NCBI GenBank assembly: GCA_012931725.1
Contig: CM022946.1
Span: forward strand, 140,720,544-140,784,543
From: Litsea cubeba
Taxonomy: Eukaryota; Streptophyta; Magnoliopsida; Laurales; Lauraceae
Direction: 5' to 3'
DNA length: 64,000 nucleotides
Of this stretch, positions 22,201 through 31,810 are shown piece after piece. The notes under the pieces were generated by a model, which did no database searches, was not told where the DNA came from, and worked only from the letters and a program-made list of their open reading frames with translations. Each line of letters opens with the position of its first letter. Position 1 is the first letter of the stretch. A program made the translations under genes and the position numbers.

Positions 22201-23848
22201 TGGCAAGAGTAGACCATCCAGTGAGGAGTCAAGTGGGGAACTTGACTCTGACAGCGGGGCAGGTTCCTCTAAGAAGCGAGCCCGCAAGAGTAAGAGGAGG
22301 AGGCGTCATCATCACAGCAAGGGGCAGCATGAGGACTCTCCTGACTTGGAAGTTCCTCTTACTATCAATGAGGATGTGCCAGTGGATGCTGACGAGCCTC
22401 CTGAGAAGAGAAGCCGAGAAGAAGAGACTGTCGGTGAAGGTATGATTCTTTCTTTTTCTCTTTCCATTTCTTTTCATGGGATTTTCCATGTTCTGATTTG
22501 CTTCTTGTTTCTGCTTTTCTCTTCTTTTTTTTAGCAGAGGAAGACTTGGCGATGCCTGAGGTTCCAACCGATGAGGTGGTGACGGATCCTGTCGGGGCAC
22601 CTGAAGAAGAACCGAGGGACTCTGGAGTGAATCCAGAATCTCCAATTGGTACGACTTCTTTTGCTTTCTTTTTTTTTTTTGTCTGTGACTTGGTTTGCTA
22701 ACACATTTCTTGCCAGCTGACTTGCCACAGGATTCCGATGACTTTGAACCATCGATGGACGCAAATGTTAATGATACTTCCGATGAGTTCATGGAGGAAG
22801 AGAGTCTTCCGCCAGTCGTCGAAGAAGGTATTTTGCAGTAATAACCCTGATAATGATTTTCAAACAGGATCATGTTCATACCTTTTGGCGTTTCTTTGGC
22901 AGTTTTTGAAGTGACAGAGGAGGGTCCGTCGTTTCCTTCAGAACTAGAGCAAGGGATGCCAGAGGTTGATCCAGAGGTAGAGACTCTTGGGACCAGTTCT
23001 GACAATGTTGAGGAGATTCCTCATGCTGAGATTCCTTCCCGAGCAGGAGCAGCTTCAACTGGAAAGAGTTTCTTTTGTTACTCTTCCAACAGATGATGAC
23101 ATGAGCAGCCGACCAACGGAGTTGGGCGAATCTTCAGCTGGGCCATCTCTTCTTTTTGCGAAGAAGGTGGTGGTGCGCGTTCTGAGCTCTTGGATTGAGA
23201 CTCTGCTTTCTGGGCACTTAGATGTCGGATTTGGGATGATCCAGCATGTGCGTGAGATTCTCGGTGATGCTGAAGAGGCTGGTCTAGATGTCACAAGTGC
23301 CAGGGCGATCGTTGATAGGATCATTGAGCTGGGGTGACAGGTGGTTTGAGACCATGGGTTTGCCTGATGACCAGTTCTTCAAGGAGATGTTCCTGGACCC
23401 TGCGGATAAGGCTCAGTCTAACCTGGATGAGGCTACAGAAAACAGGAAGCAGGTAGTCCGAGAGAAGAACTTAGAAGAGCTAAACATCATTGGACTGACA
23501 CATGACCTTAACATCCTTGATAGGGAGGTCGATGAGGCCAGGAAACGTCTTGAGCATCTGCAGGCACAAGTCGCTGCCAAGTGGACTGCAATAACAGAGG
23601 CTCGTGAAAGGGAGACTGCTCTGATTCACCGGGTTGCAGATGCCAATCGAGTTCTTAAAAGGAAGTCTGATGAGAACAAACAATGGCGAACTGCTCGAGA
23701 TAAGCTTCCCGGTGCGAAAGAAGGGTTACAGCCCACTCCAGCATCTCATGGCAAATTCCTGAAGAAGCGTGCCTTGGAATCCTTGACGGCTGAGGCCAAA
23801 AGTTTGCTTAAGAAGCTGAACTCTTGGCTGGAGATGTTTTTTGATTGA
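19279..23848 (+). pseudogene. Antisense plant-mobile-domain (PMD) gene of Tat element A2
   Basis: The gene is antisense to A2 and lies between pol and the 3' LTR. The exon model by splice consensus and frame is 19,279-19,288; 19,932-22,439; 22,535-22,648; 22,717-22,827; 22,903 to about 23,059; 23,093-23,848. Every junction is phase 1. The large exon holds a PMD (plant mobile domain, aminotransferase-like) around 20,540-21,400, with ETVIFSDEAFMAMLESF and ELSAITGLPILG. Then come basic and acidic regions and a C-terminal coiled coil (LEHLQAQVAAKWTAITEARE). PMD proteins such as MAIN/MAIL1 act in silencing and genome maintenance; the role here is unknown. Damage: TAG at 20,093, a lost donor near 23,060, and one extra G near 23,332. 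Confidence 0.8.
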
Positions 23849-23884
23849 GCAACTGTGTTTTTTTTAAAAAAAAAAAAGAAACCA

Positions 23885-24110
23885 TCCTTCTCTCTCTTCT
23901 TTTTAGTACCACTTGTATTTTTTTGGTACTTTTCTCTTCTCTTTTTTTTGTAGTGCTTGTGAACACTTTCTTTTTTTTTGGTACCATATGTATTTTTTTT
24001 TTGTACTCCTTCTCTTTTTTTTTTTGTTTTGTAGTGCTTGTGAACACTACCTTTTTTTTTGGTACCACATGTATTTTTTTGGTACACTTTTTTTTTGTTT
24101 TCCCTACGCT
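23885..24110. repeat. Pyrimidine-rich tandem repeat downstream of the PMD gene
   Basis: Two to three units of TGTAGTGCTTGTGAACACT followed by T-runs and GGTACCACATGTATTTTTTT. It falls in the presumed 3' UTR of the antisense gene. The gap 24,111-24,242 shows nothing further. Confidence 0.75.
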
Positions 24111-24242
24111 CACTTAAATCTTTTTGTGATGAAAGTAATTGGTAAATGGGATTTGATCAAAAGCTTGTCATTTTGTGAAAATCTTTTGTCAAATGATTGT
24201 TTTGGCATGGAAGCTGATTTTGGCAAGAGAGCCAGCTTTTTT

Positions 24243-24520
24243 GTGGCATTGATAGCCGAATTTGTGGCATTGATAGCCGGTTTTTGGTTTGTGGCATTGA
24301 TAGCCAAGTTTGTGGCATTGATAGCCGGGGTTTTTTAAAGCCAATTTTTTGTTTGTGGCATTGATAGCCGGTTTTGTTTTGGTGGCGTTGATAGCCGGTT
24401 TGTGGCATTTATAGCCTATTTTGTTTTGGTGGCATTGATAGCCGGTTTGTGGCATTTATAGCCTGTTTTGTTTTGGTGGCATCTATAGCCGGTTTGTGGC
24501 ATTTATAGCTGGTTTGGTTT
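24243..24520. repeat. GGCATTGATAGCCGG minisatellite, A2 3' UTR
   Basis: About ten units of TTTGTGGCATTGATAGCCGG with variable short spacers, the counterpart of 1-180 in A1. Copy number and spacer order differ from A1 over the visible part. Confidence 0.85.
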
Positions 24521-24525
24521 TAAAA

Positions 24526-25352
24526 AATGCAAGTATCGACTAAAAGTCGCCTACCTGCTGAATGTTTTTGCAAGTATCGATGGAATGTCGCATCCTTGCT
24601 CATTCGGTTGCGAGTATCGATGGAATGTCGCATCCTCGCGGATTTGGGTGCAAGTATCGATGGAATGTCGCATCCTTGCTTTTCAAAAATTTTGGTTTTG
24701 CGGGTACTGACTTGATGTCGTTTCCCCATGATTTTTGAAATTTGTGGTTTTCTCGAACCTTTGAAAATTTAGGTTGTGGATATCAACTGAAATGTTGCGT
24801 CTCCACGGTTTTTAGGTTTTTTCGAACCTTTGAAATTTGGGTTGTGGATATCAACTGAAATGTTGCATCTCCACAGTTTTGGATTTTGCAAGTACCGACG
24901 AAATGTCGCTTCCCTGCGATTTTGGAAGTGTCGAACGTGGTTCGCTTGCTTCCGATTTGTGCGAGTATCGACTAAGCGTCGCTTCCCCACGGTTTTTTGA
25001 AAAAACCATTTTTTTGTTTGTTTTTTGTTTAAAGAAACGAGGGTCATAAGTTTTGACCTAAAACCATTTTGGCGGTAAAAGGCAGGGTGGACTAGGGTGG
25101 AAATCCATGAATCCGGATTTGTTTCAAACCATGAATTTTGGGTTCAAGGGTTGAAAATTTTGGTCAAGTTAGGGAAAGGTTCCTAAACTTGGGTTTTTTG
25201 AACAATGAAACGATGGAAGTAGGCATTGTTTAAATTTCTAGAAATTTCAACATTTGACATGAAAATTCTAAAAAAGGGTGGGTTTAGCGAGCGTGTACCT
25301 GGAAACCGGTTTTGGCCGTACAGGCATTGCTCTTACCCAGTTGGGTAAGTCT
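24526..25352. repeat. 40-bp and longer tandem repeats, A2 3' UTR
   Basis: AGTATCGA cores at 24,532, 24,572, 24,612 and 24,652 (40-bp period), then longer diverged units to about 25,000. A1 has one more long unit with a T-run at 520-550. From 25,011 to the integrase stop at 25,353 there is unique T-rich DNA matching 740-1084. Confidence 0.85.
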
Positions 25353-26654
25353 TCAAGGGTAGTACCGCTTTAAGAACTTGCCATTGATGGGCAGCATACA
25401 TCTGTCGCCTTCCATGTTTAGGAGTGCATATGCGCCGTTGGAGAAAACCTTGTCGATGACGTAGGGTCCCTCCCATTTTGGCTCAAATTTGCCTTTGGAC
25501 TTGTGAGCGAAGACCATTGGTCTTTTTACCGCAAGAACCAAGTCACCCTTTTTGTAGGCGCGTTGCCTGACCTTTTTATCGAAAGATCCTACCATACGTG
25601 CTTGGTAAAGTTCAATGCTTTGTTGAGCTTCGAGCCGTCTCTCATCGAGATTATCCAGCTCATGGAGTCGCAATTTGACATTGCTTTCTTGAGTCATGTC
25701 ATTTTGCAAGGATACCCTCAAGGAAGGAATTTGTACTTCCAAGGGCACGACAGCTTTGCATCCATAGACCAAGGAGAATGGTGTGCTATGGGTTGGTCCT
25801 CGAACGGTAGTTCGATAGGCCCACAAAGCTTCAGATATTTTGTCGCTCCAGTCTCTTTTATGACTAGAGACCATTTTTTTGAGGATTTTGCAGAGTGTCT
25901 TGTTGAAAGATTCTGCTAACCCGTTTGCTGCCGGATTGTATGGAGTCGAAGGATAGCTTTGGATTTTGTATTTGTCGTAGAACCTGTAGAATCGATGATC
26001 CCTGAATTGTGGTCCGTTATCATGGACGAATCTTTTGGGTATGCCGAAACGACAAATGATGTTGGTGCGCAGGAACTGAAGGACTGATGAGGTCTTCATT
26101 TCGTTGAACGCAAATGCTTCTGACCACTTGGAGAAATAATCCGTAGCAGCGAAGATGAAGCGATGACCTTTGCTCGAAGGGGGAGAAATAGGACCTATGA
26201 TGTCCATACCCCAGGCTTCGAAAGGCCATGAGATCGCTGTAGGATGCAGCCATTCTGGAGGCATGTGAATGTAATCTCCATGAATTTGGCATTGTTGGCA
26301 ACGCTTAGCAAATTGCATTGCGTCAGCTACCATGGTAGGCCAGTAATATCCTAACCTTTTTATCTGATCATAGAGCTTGGGACCAGCCTGATGAGCTCCG
26401 CAAAGACCAACATGAACTTCTTTGAGTGTTTCTTCAGCCTCTTGTTGTGACAAGCAGCGTAGAAGTACTCCGTTGAAGGATTTCCTATAAAAGATTTTTG
26501 AAGGAATATCCAAATGAAAGCTTGGGGTTCGCCTTTGGGTGCTTACCCATTTTTTTGGATCTTCAGGTAGGATTCCGAACATAATGTAATCAATGACCGG
26601 ATCCCTCCAGTTGCCGATTAAAGTTTGAAGGATTGAAATCCTACTTCCAACCAC
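25353..26654 (-). CDS. Integrase, copy A2 (open, 433 codons)
   Basis: This frame is open from an internal Met at 26,654 to its own stop. The HHCC zinc finger is complete (HVGLCGAH ... CQQCQ). The DDE catalytic core is complete: Asp in GMDIIGP, Asp in FVHDNGPQF, Glu in NGLAESFNK. The C-terminal domain ends in YVIDKVFSNGAYALL and LKRYYP. No chromodomain is present, as expected for Tat. In sense order it follows the RNase H frame after a single TAA (near 26,680) where A1 has CAA, so it was once part of one polyprotein. The Met is not a natural start. Confidence 0.9.
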   Translation of the reverse strand: MVGSRISILQTLIGNWRDPVIDYIMFGILPEDPKKWVSTQRRTPSFHLDIPSKIFYRKSFNGVLLRCLSQQEAEETLKEVHVGLCGAHQAGPKLYDQIKRLGYYWPTMVADAMQFAKRCQQCQIHGDYIHMPPEWLHPTAISWPFEAWGMDIIGPISPPSSKGHRFIFAATDYFSKWSEAFAFNEMKTSSVLQFLRTNIICRFGIPKRFVHDNGPQFRDHRFYRFYDKYKIQSYPSTPYNPAANGLAESFNKTLCKILKKMVSSHKRDWSDKISEALWAYRTTVRGPTHSTPFSLVYGCKAVVPLEVQIPSLRVSLQNDMTQESNVKLRLHELDNLDERRLEAQQSIELYQARMVGSFDKKVRQRAYKKGDLVLAVKRPMVFAHKSKGKFEPKWEGPYVIDKVFSNGAYALLNMEGDRCMLPINGKFLKRYYP

Positions 26655-26675
26655 TTGGTGGCATTCAGCAACAGC

Positions 26676-28076
26676 TTAGTGTGCGTTAAGAGGAGGAAGG
26701 ATTCTTCTTTCGCATACTGTGATTTGCATGTTTTTCCCTTCCTGAATTGCCATGGATGCGGCAAGTCTAGCTAGGGCATCTGCACGTATGTTTTCACCTC
26801 TACGAATGTGGGTGATGTGACAGATGTCAAACTTTTGCAGAAGTGATTGTGCCTTGTTGTAGTAAGGTAGTAAATCTGGCTTCCTGACTTCAAATTTCTG
26901 ATTCATCTGGTTGACGATCAGTTGAGAGTCTCCAAAGACTTCCAGCGTGGTGATACCGGATTCGATGGCGAGTTCCAATCCTAGGATTAGAGCTTGATAT
27001 TCAGCTGCATTGTTTGTGCATGGTTCCAGTAGCGAGAAAGCGTGTGGAATCATGTATTTGTCGGGGCTAACAAAGAGGATGCCAACTCCCGAGATCAGCT
27101 GTCTTTTTTCATTCGTCCTGGTTGCACCGTCAAAGTACATGTCCCAGGAGGCACTTTGCGAGAAGGTCTCCACATTGTAGACTGGTTCGTCTGGGAGATC
27201 ATCTCTAAGCGGAGAATCTTTAGGCAATGGATGCTCTGCGAGGAAGTCCGCTAGAGCTTGCCCTTTGATTGCTTTTTGTGGTACATACCTAATATCAAAT
27301 TGTGACAGAAGGATGGACCTTTTTGCCAGTCGAGCGTTGAGAGAACCTGCCTTTGTGACAAGGACCTTCAAGAAGTTGACCCTCGAGACCAGGTATACTA
27401 TGTTGGAAAGCAAGTAGTGACGCAGCTTTTGTACGGCGAACATCACTGCAAGGCATTCTTTTTCGACTGGAGAGTAGCGATGCTCTGCACCTACTAGCAT
27501 TCGGCTGAGGTAATATAGAGCAGCTTCTTTTCTTTGATCATTTTCTTGTGCAAGCAGAGCTCCCAAAGAGTGATCAAGGGCTCTTGTGTACAAGATAAAT
27601 GGTTTTCCAGTGGTAGGAGCAGCTAACACTGGAGGTTTTGTCAGGTATGACTTGATGTCTTGGAAAGCAGCTTCACAGTCAGCATTCCAGACAAAGTTTA
27701 CACCTTTTTTCATCAACCGGGAGAATGGACGGCATTTCCCCGAAAGATTGGAGATGAACCGTCTGATGTAGGCCAATCTCCCTTGAAGCCCTTTGAGTTC
27801 TCTCAAGGTTCTTGGAGAGGGCATTTCTAGAATGGCTTTGACTTTTATGGGGTCAAGCTCTATTCCAGCTTTCCGAACTAAGAATCCAAGGAACTTACCT
27901 GACGAGACGCTGAAGAAACATTTCAAAGGATTCATTCGCAGTTTGTGTTTGCGGAGCCGGAGGAAGACTTCTCGAAGGTTTTCAAGATGATCTTCTTTTC
28001 TTTTGCTTTTGATGGTGAGGTCATCAACGTAACATTCAACCGTCTTGTGCTGCATATCTTGGAATATTTTCATCAT
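26676..28076 (-). CDS. RT C-terminal half, RNase H and archaeal RNase H, copy A2 (open fragment)
   Basis: The frame begins inside RT just before CYVDDLTIKSK, the catalytic YVDD box. It continues through the RT thumb and connection (LGFLVRKAGIELDP) and the gypsy RNase H (GKPFILYTRALDHSLGALL ... YSPVEKECLA). After a linker comes the second, archaeal-type RNase H (WDMYFDGATRTNEK, NNAAEYQALILGLE, FGDSQLIVNQ). In the gypsy RNase H the usual first Asp position reads YTRALDHS, which suggests a degenerate site there, while the second RNase H keeps D-E-D. It ends at TAA near 26,676. Confidence 0.9.
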   Translation of the reverse strand: MMKIFQDMQHKTVECYVDDLTIKSKRKEDHLENLREVFLRLRKHKLRMNPLKCFFSVSSGKFLGFLVRKAGIELDPIKVKAILEMPSPRTLRELKGLQGRLAYIRRFISNLSGKCRPFSRLMKKGVNFVWNADCEAAFQDIKSYLTKPPVLAAPTTGKPFILYTRALDHSLGALLAQENDQRKEAALYYLSRMLVGAEHRYSPVEKECLAVMFAVQKLRHYLLSNIVYLVSRVNFLKVLVTKAGSLNARLAKRSILLSQFDIRYVPQKAIKGQALADFLAEHPLPKDSPLRDDLPDEPVYNVETFSQSASWDMYFDGATRTNEKRQLISGVGILFVSPDKYMIPHAFSLLEPCTNNAAEYQALILGLELAIESGITTLEVFGDSQLIVNQMNQKFEVRKPDLLPYYNKAQSLLQKFDICHITHIRRGENIRADALARLAASMAIQEGKNMQITVCERRILPPLNAH

Positions 28077-29216
28077 AGCCCTCTGATATGTGGCACCAGC
28101 ATTTTTTCAGACCAAATGGCATGACAGTGTAGCAATACACGCCAAATGGGGTCCGAAAAGATGTATGTTTTCATCTTCAGGATGCATCTTTATCTGATTG
28201 TAGCCAGAGAAACCATCCATGAATGTCATTCACTCGAATCCACAGGTATTATCGATCATTACCTCTGGTATGGGGAGTAGAAATTCATCTTTAGGGCATG
28301 TGCCGTTCAGGTCTCTATAGTCAATACAGACCTTGATCTGCCTGTTTTTCTTTGTCACGGGGACAATGTTGGCCAACCACTCAGGATGTTGTTCCTCACG
28401 GATGAAGCCAACGCTTTTGAGTTTTTGAACTTCTTGTTCAATTTTATCCATCACATCTGGACGGAATCTTCTTTGGCCTTGCTTGACAGGCTTGATGTCT
28501 TCTTGAAGATTGAGTTTGTGAACCGCTATTTTGGGGTCTAAACCTGGCATTTCAGCGTAAGACCATGCAAAGCAATCAACGAACTCACGAAGAAAGGCGA
28601 TATACTCGGGTAACTCATCATCCTTTATATTCTTGCTTATGAATACAGGACGTGGGTTATCTGGCGTTCCCAAGTCTATCTTTTGAACAAGATCTTCTGT
28701 TGGAAGGTTCGAAGGTGGTTCCTCCATAATATTTTCGGAGGCTTCCAGCTCAATGAAACCTTCTGGGGTTTTAAAGGTATTTCCAGACCAAGGTTTTATT
28801 CCTTTCCACGGGTCTTCTTGATCGGTAATTTTCCCCAGGCTTACTATGAGATGATCCCAATCGCCTGTTGAAACCAGGTTGAAGTAGGCTACTTCTTTTG
28901 GAGATGAGGGTTCTTCTGGGTCAGAAGACCACACGTCTGTGCCATCGGACAACTCCTCTTCATTTTCGGAGAAATCATGCCAATTGGATGAGCTTCCTGG
29001 ATCTTTGTCAGGTGACTCATCAAAGAGATATCCAGGGAGATCGATGTCTTCATGGACTTGAGATGTTGAGGCTTGGTCAGTATATTGACTTTTAAGCCTT
29101 TGTGTCAACTGTCTCAAGGGAGTGTCAGGATCATGCCCTAACCCGTGTGAAGACGGGCCCCAATGGCGTGAGAATACCGCGTCCTTCTCCCAAACCGACT
29201 GGGTTTTGAGCGTCAT
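28077..29216 (-). pseudogene. RT N-terminal half, copy A2 (frameshifted before YVDD)
   Basis: The frame at 29,216-28,230 carries the acidic linker (WHDFSENEEELSDG) and RT fingers/palm (QHPEWLANIVPVTKK, VCIDYRDLN). Between 28,230 and 28,077 two homopolymer length changes relative to A1 (one T fewer near 28,170, one T more near 28,106) displace the frame for about 60 bp before it resumes in the next open segment. Confidence 0.88.
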
Positions 29217-31618
29217 AGCCCATTTTCTTCATAATAGCTTGTGCCACAGAACTGTATAAGGATAGTTGAGGCATACCTTTATTTTGGAAAGGTTCAAGCA
29301 TGGAGTTTGATGAAGAAGCATCCGATCTATGGAAGAAGATCGGCTTTTCCTTTGCTGAAGTTGCTGGAACAACGAAGGAAGCTAACGTAAGATCTTCTAT
29401 GTCAGAAGTTGTCTCCATTGGAGTGAGAACAAGCTGAACTTGCTGAGTGTCAGCTTGGCTTGACGATGCGTCGTCTTCTGGCTCTGAATCCGAGTCCGTG
29501 TCTTGCATGATAGACACGAAAGAGACAACAAATTTGCCCCCAGGTTTTTGCTTTGCCTTCTTCACTTTAGTTGTGATGACCAAAGGCTTTGAAGGTTTGA
29601 GGGAGATGATGAAGGGAGTTTGAATGCTCTCTTCAGATTTACCGGATGATTTGTTTTCTTCCGGTGATTTTTGAGGAGCCTTGCCTTTATCCTTCTGAAG
29701 ATTTTTGGCAAAGGGTACTGTGTGCTTCTCCTCTTCTTCTTTTTTCACCTTCATACATCTGTGAGTCTGCAAAGTGGACTTCTTTACCTTTGAATGATTT
29801 TCTGTCTGCAAAGACTCTATGTATCATGCCGTCGTTGCCAACGAACTTGATGCATTGATGTAGAGTTGAAGGGATAACACCATTCTCGTGGATCCAAGGG
29901 CGTCCGAGAAGGATGTTGTAGCATGAAGGGGTTTTTATTGCATACACAGTGACCTCAAAAATAAGATCACCGATCTGCAACTTGAACCTGATTTTGCCGA
30001 TAGGCCTTGGAGTACTCCCATCGTATCCAAAGATAGATACAGATGTGCGGCTCAGCTTATTGTGTGGGATGCCCAACTCTTCAAGAGCCGAAGCGGAGAT
30101 GAGGTTGAGTGCAGAACCTGGGTCGATCTGAACTCTGTGTATTGGTATTTCCTTGATGTACCCTGTGAAGTACAGGGGTCGGTTATGCCTGGTTTCGCCA
30201 AGTAGGAGGTCGTCCTTTGTGAAGGCGATGGTTGCACTAGCTACTTTTTTAACCGAGAGGCATTCAATGCATGATCCTTCAGTTTTCTTCTTTTCTCCTT
30301 TTAAGGAGGCTTCTGAGTTTTTGACCCGGTAATCCATTTCAATTTGGAGGACTTGCGAGGCATCTTTGTCGACATCCTCATTCAGCTTTTGTAATTCCGA
30401 GATGAGATTATCACGAGTGTGCTGAGACATTCGCAACAAATCTAGGATGTACAGACGTGCAGGTACGTGCCTGAAGTGTTCAATCAAGTCATACTTGAAA
30501 GCCTCCATAGGGCCTGCATGTTCATCATTGTTGCCACTAGGGGCGCTTACAACATCTTTTCCCGAAGGATTTACATATGTAAAGGAAGATTGGTTGTAAT
30601 TTTTGTGGTAGTCCCGGCCAGAGCGGGTGCCTCTACCAACTTCGAGAGCTTCTTGAGAAGGGTCTTCGTTTGGAAGATTATCTTCAGGATCAAGAGGCTG
30701 TCGTTTTTCATTTGCTGAGGATGAATCAGCAGCAGAGTTGCCATCCTCAGTGATCGTGTTGCACGGAGCATTTTCCGGGAACAAGTCCTGAACAGCATCC
30801 AGCAACCTTTCTTCTTCGTTGACTAATTCATCGTCCCAAGCATCAATAGTTGGGAATTCTTCAGTCAGGAAGGGTGTGAACTTTGAAGTCACAGTCTCAG
30901 GAGAAGAAACCTGAGAGGGTGTCATCTCAGTGAAAGTCACGTGAGACGAGGTGGCTCCAGAAGATACATTGCTAGATATCGCCCGAGTGTAAGTGCTCTC
31001 ATCAGACGATGCTTCGGAAGAGCTATAATCCCGAATTATCATATTACAGGAAGCTCTGACGGGAGACGTTGCCTGATCGGAGTCAGACTCATCCTCGGAT
31101 GTAAGAGGATCGTCTATCCAGCAATTTTCTCCATTTTCAGGAGTTAAGGGAGGATGTAGCTGATGGTCTTCAGGGACTTCAGGCTCTGGATTGCGAGGAG
31201 GCTCGTTGACGCAGTCTTGCTCTTGTTCTAGAGCGAGATGCTGCAAGATCCTTGCATATTCTTCAAGATCAGGCATGGGAGCCGGATCTTCTTCTTCATC
31301 AACTCCTTGTAGCTCAACATGGTTGATTTCCACTGGAGTAATGAGAGGTGCTAGGTCAGCAGCATTTTCTTATACAGCCTCTTGGTCTTCTTCATCATCA
31401 GACCAGGATCCTTGTGGCTGTAGGGGGTTATACCAGATTACTGGCATAAGATGAGACTCAGGAACCCATTCTTCATCGGAGAGATATTCTCCTGTTTCAA
31501 GGGACTCCTCCCACTCATCTGTGTAGTTGGATTCGAATCCATCATCGGTGTCGCTGGACTCGTATCCATCAATGGAGAATCCAACTACCGAATTGCAAGA
31601 GTATGATGCCTCCTGCAT
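29131..31618 (-). pseudogene. Protease / G-patch ORF (ORF2), copy A2
   Basis: Starts with Met at 31,618 (MQEASYSC). A TAA near 31,370 stands where A1 has CAA; the frame is then open to 29,687 with the protease QIDPGSALNLIS and YNILLGRPWIHENG. A frameshift near 29,740 follows. The next frame has the 52 codons absent from A1 (DIEDLTLASF ... LSLYSS) and the G-patch MKKMGYDAQNPVGLGEGRG. A 53-bp deletion between two AAGAC repeats (present in A1 at 4890-4942) then breaks the link to RT. Confidence 0.87.
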
Positions 31619-31810
31619 GGCTTCTTTGAATTAAGGTGGTATGAAATCACTGAGAGTGAATTTTCTTACCCCCTTTGAAGTCTCTGGAAGGGATGTTTTT
31701 GTTGCCTCCAGTGAAGCGGTAGAGGAAGCCTCTGCCTTTTCTTTGACCTCTAGTTTCGGCTGGGTCTTCTCTTGCCGTTTAAGCTTGAGGAGATGTTTCC
31801 TAGCCTGCCT
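31619..31810 (-). other. In-frame spacer between gag and ORF2, copy A2
   Basis: Same layout as in A1: gag ends with TGA, about 60 open codons follow, then a TAA shortly before the ORF2 Met, all in one frame. Both stops are identical in the two copies although other stops are private to one copy. Confidence 0.7.

Noticed and set aside
24243..24520. Regularly spaced short repeats resembling a CRISPR array
   Set aside because: Plant nuclear transposon context; spacers are not unique sequences of constant length, and the unit recurs in the sister element as a minisatellite.
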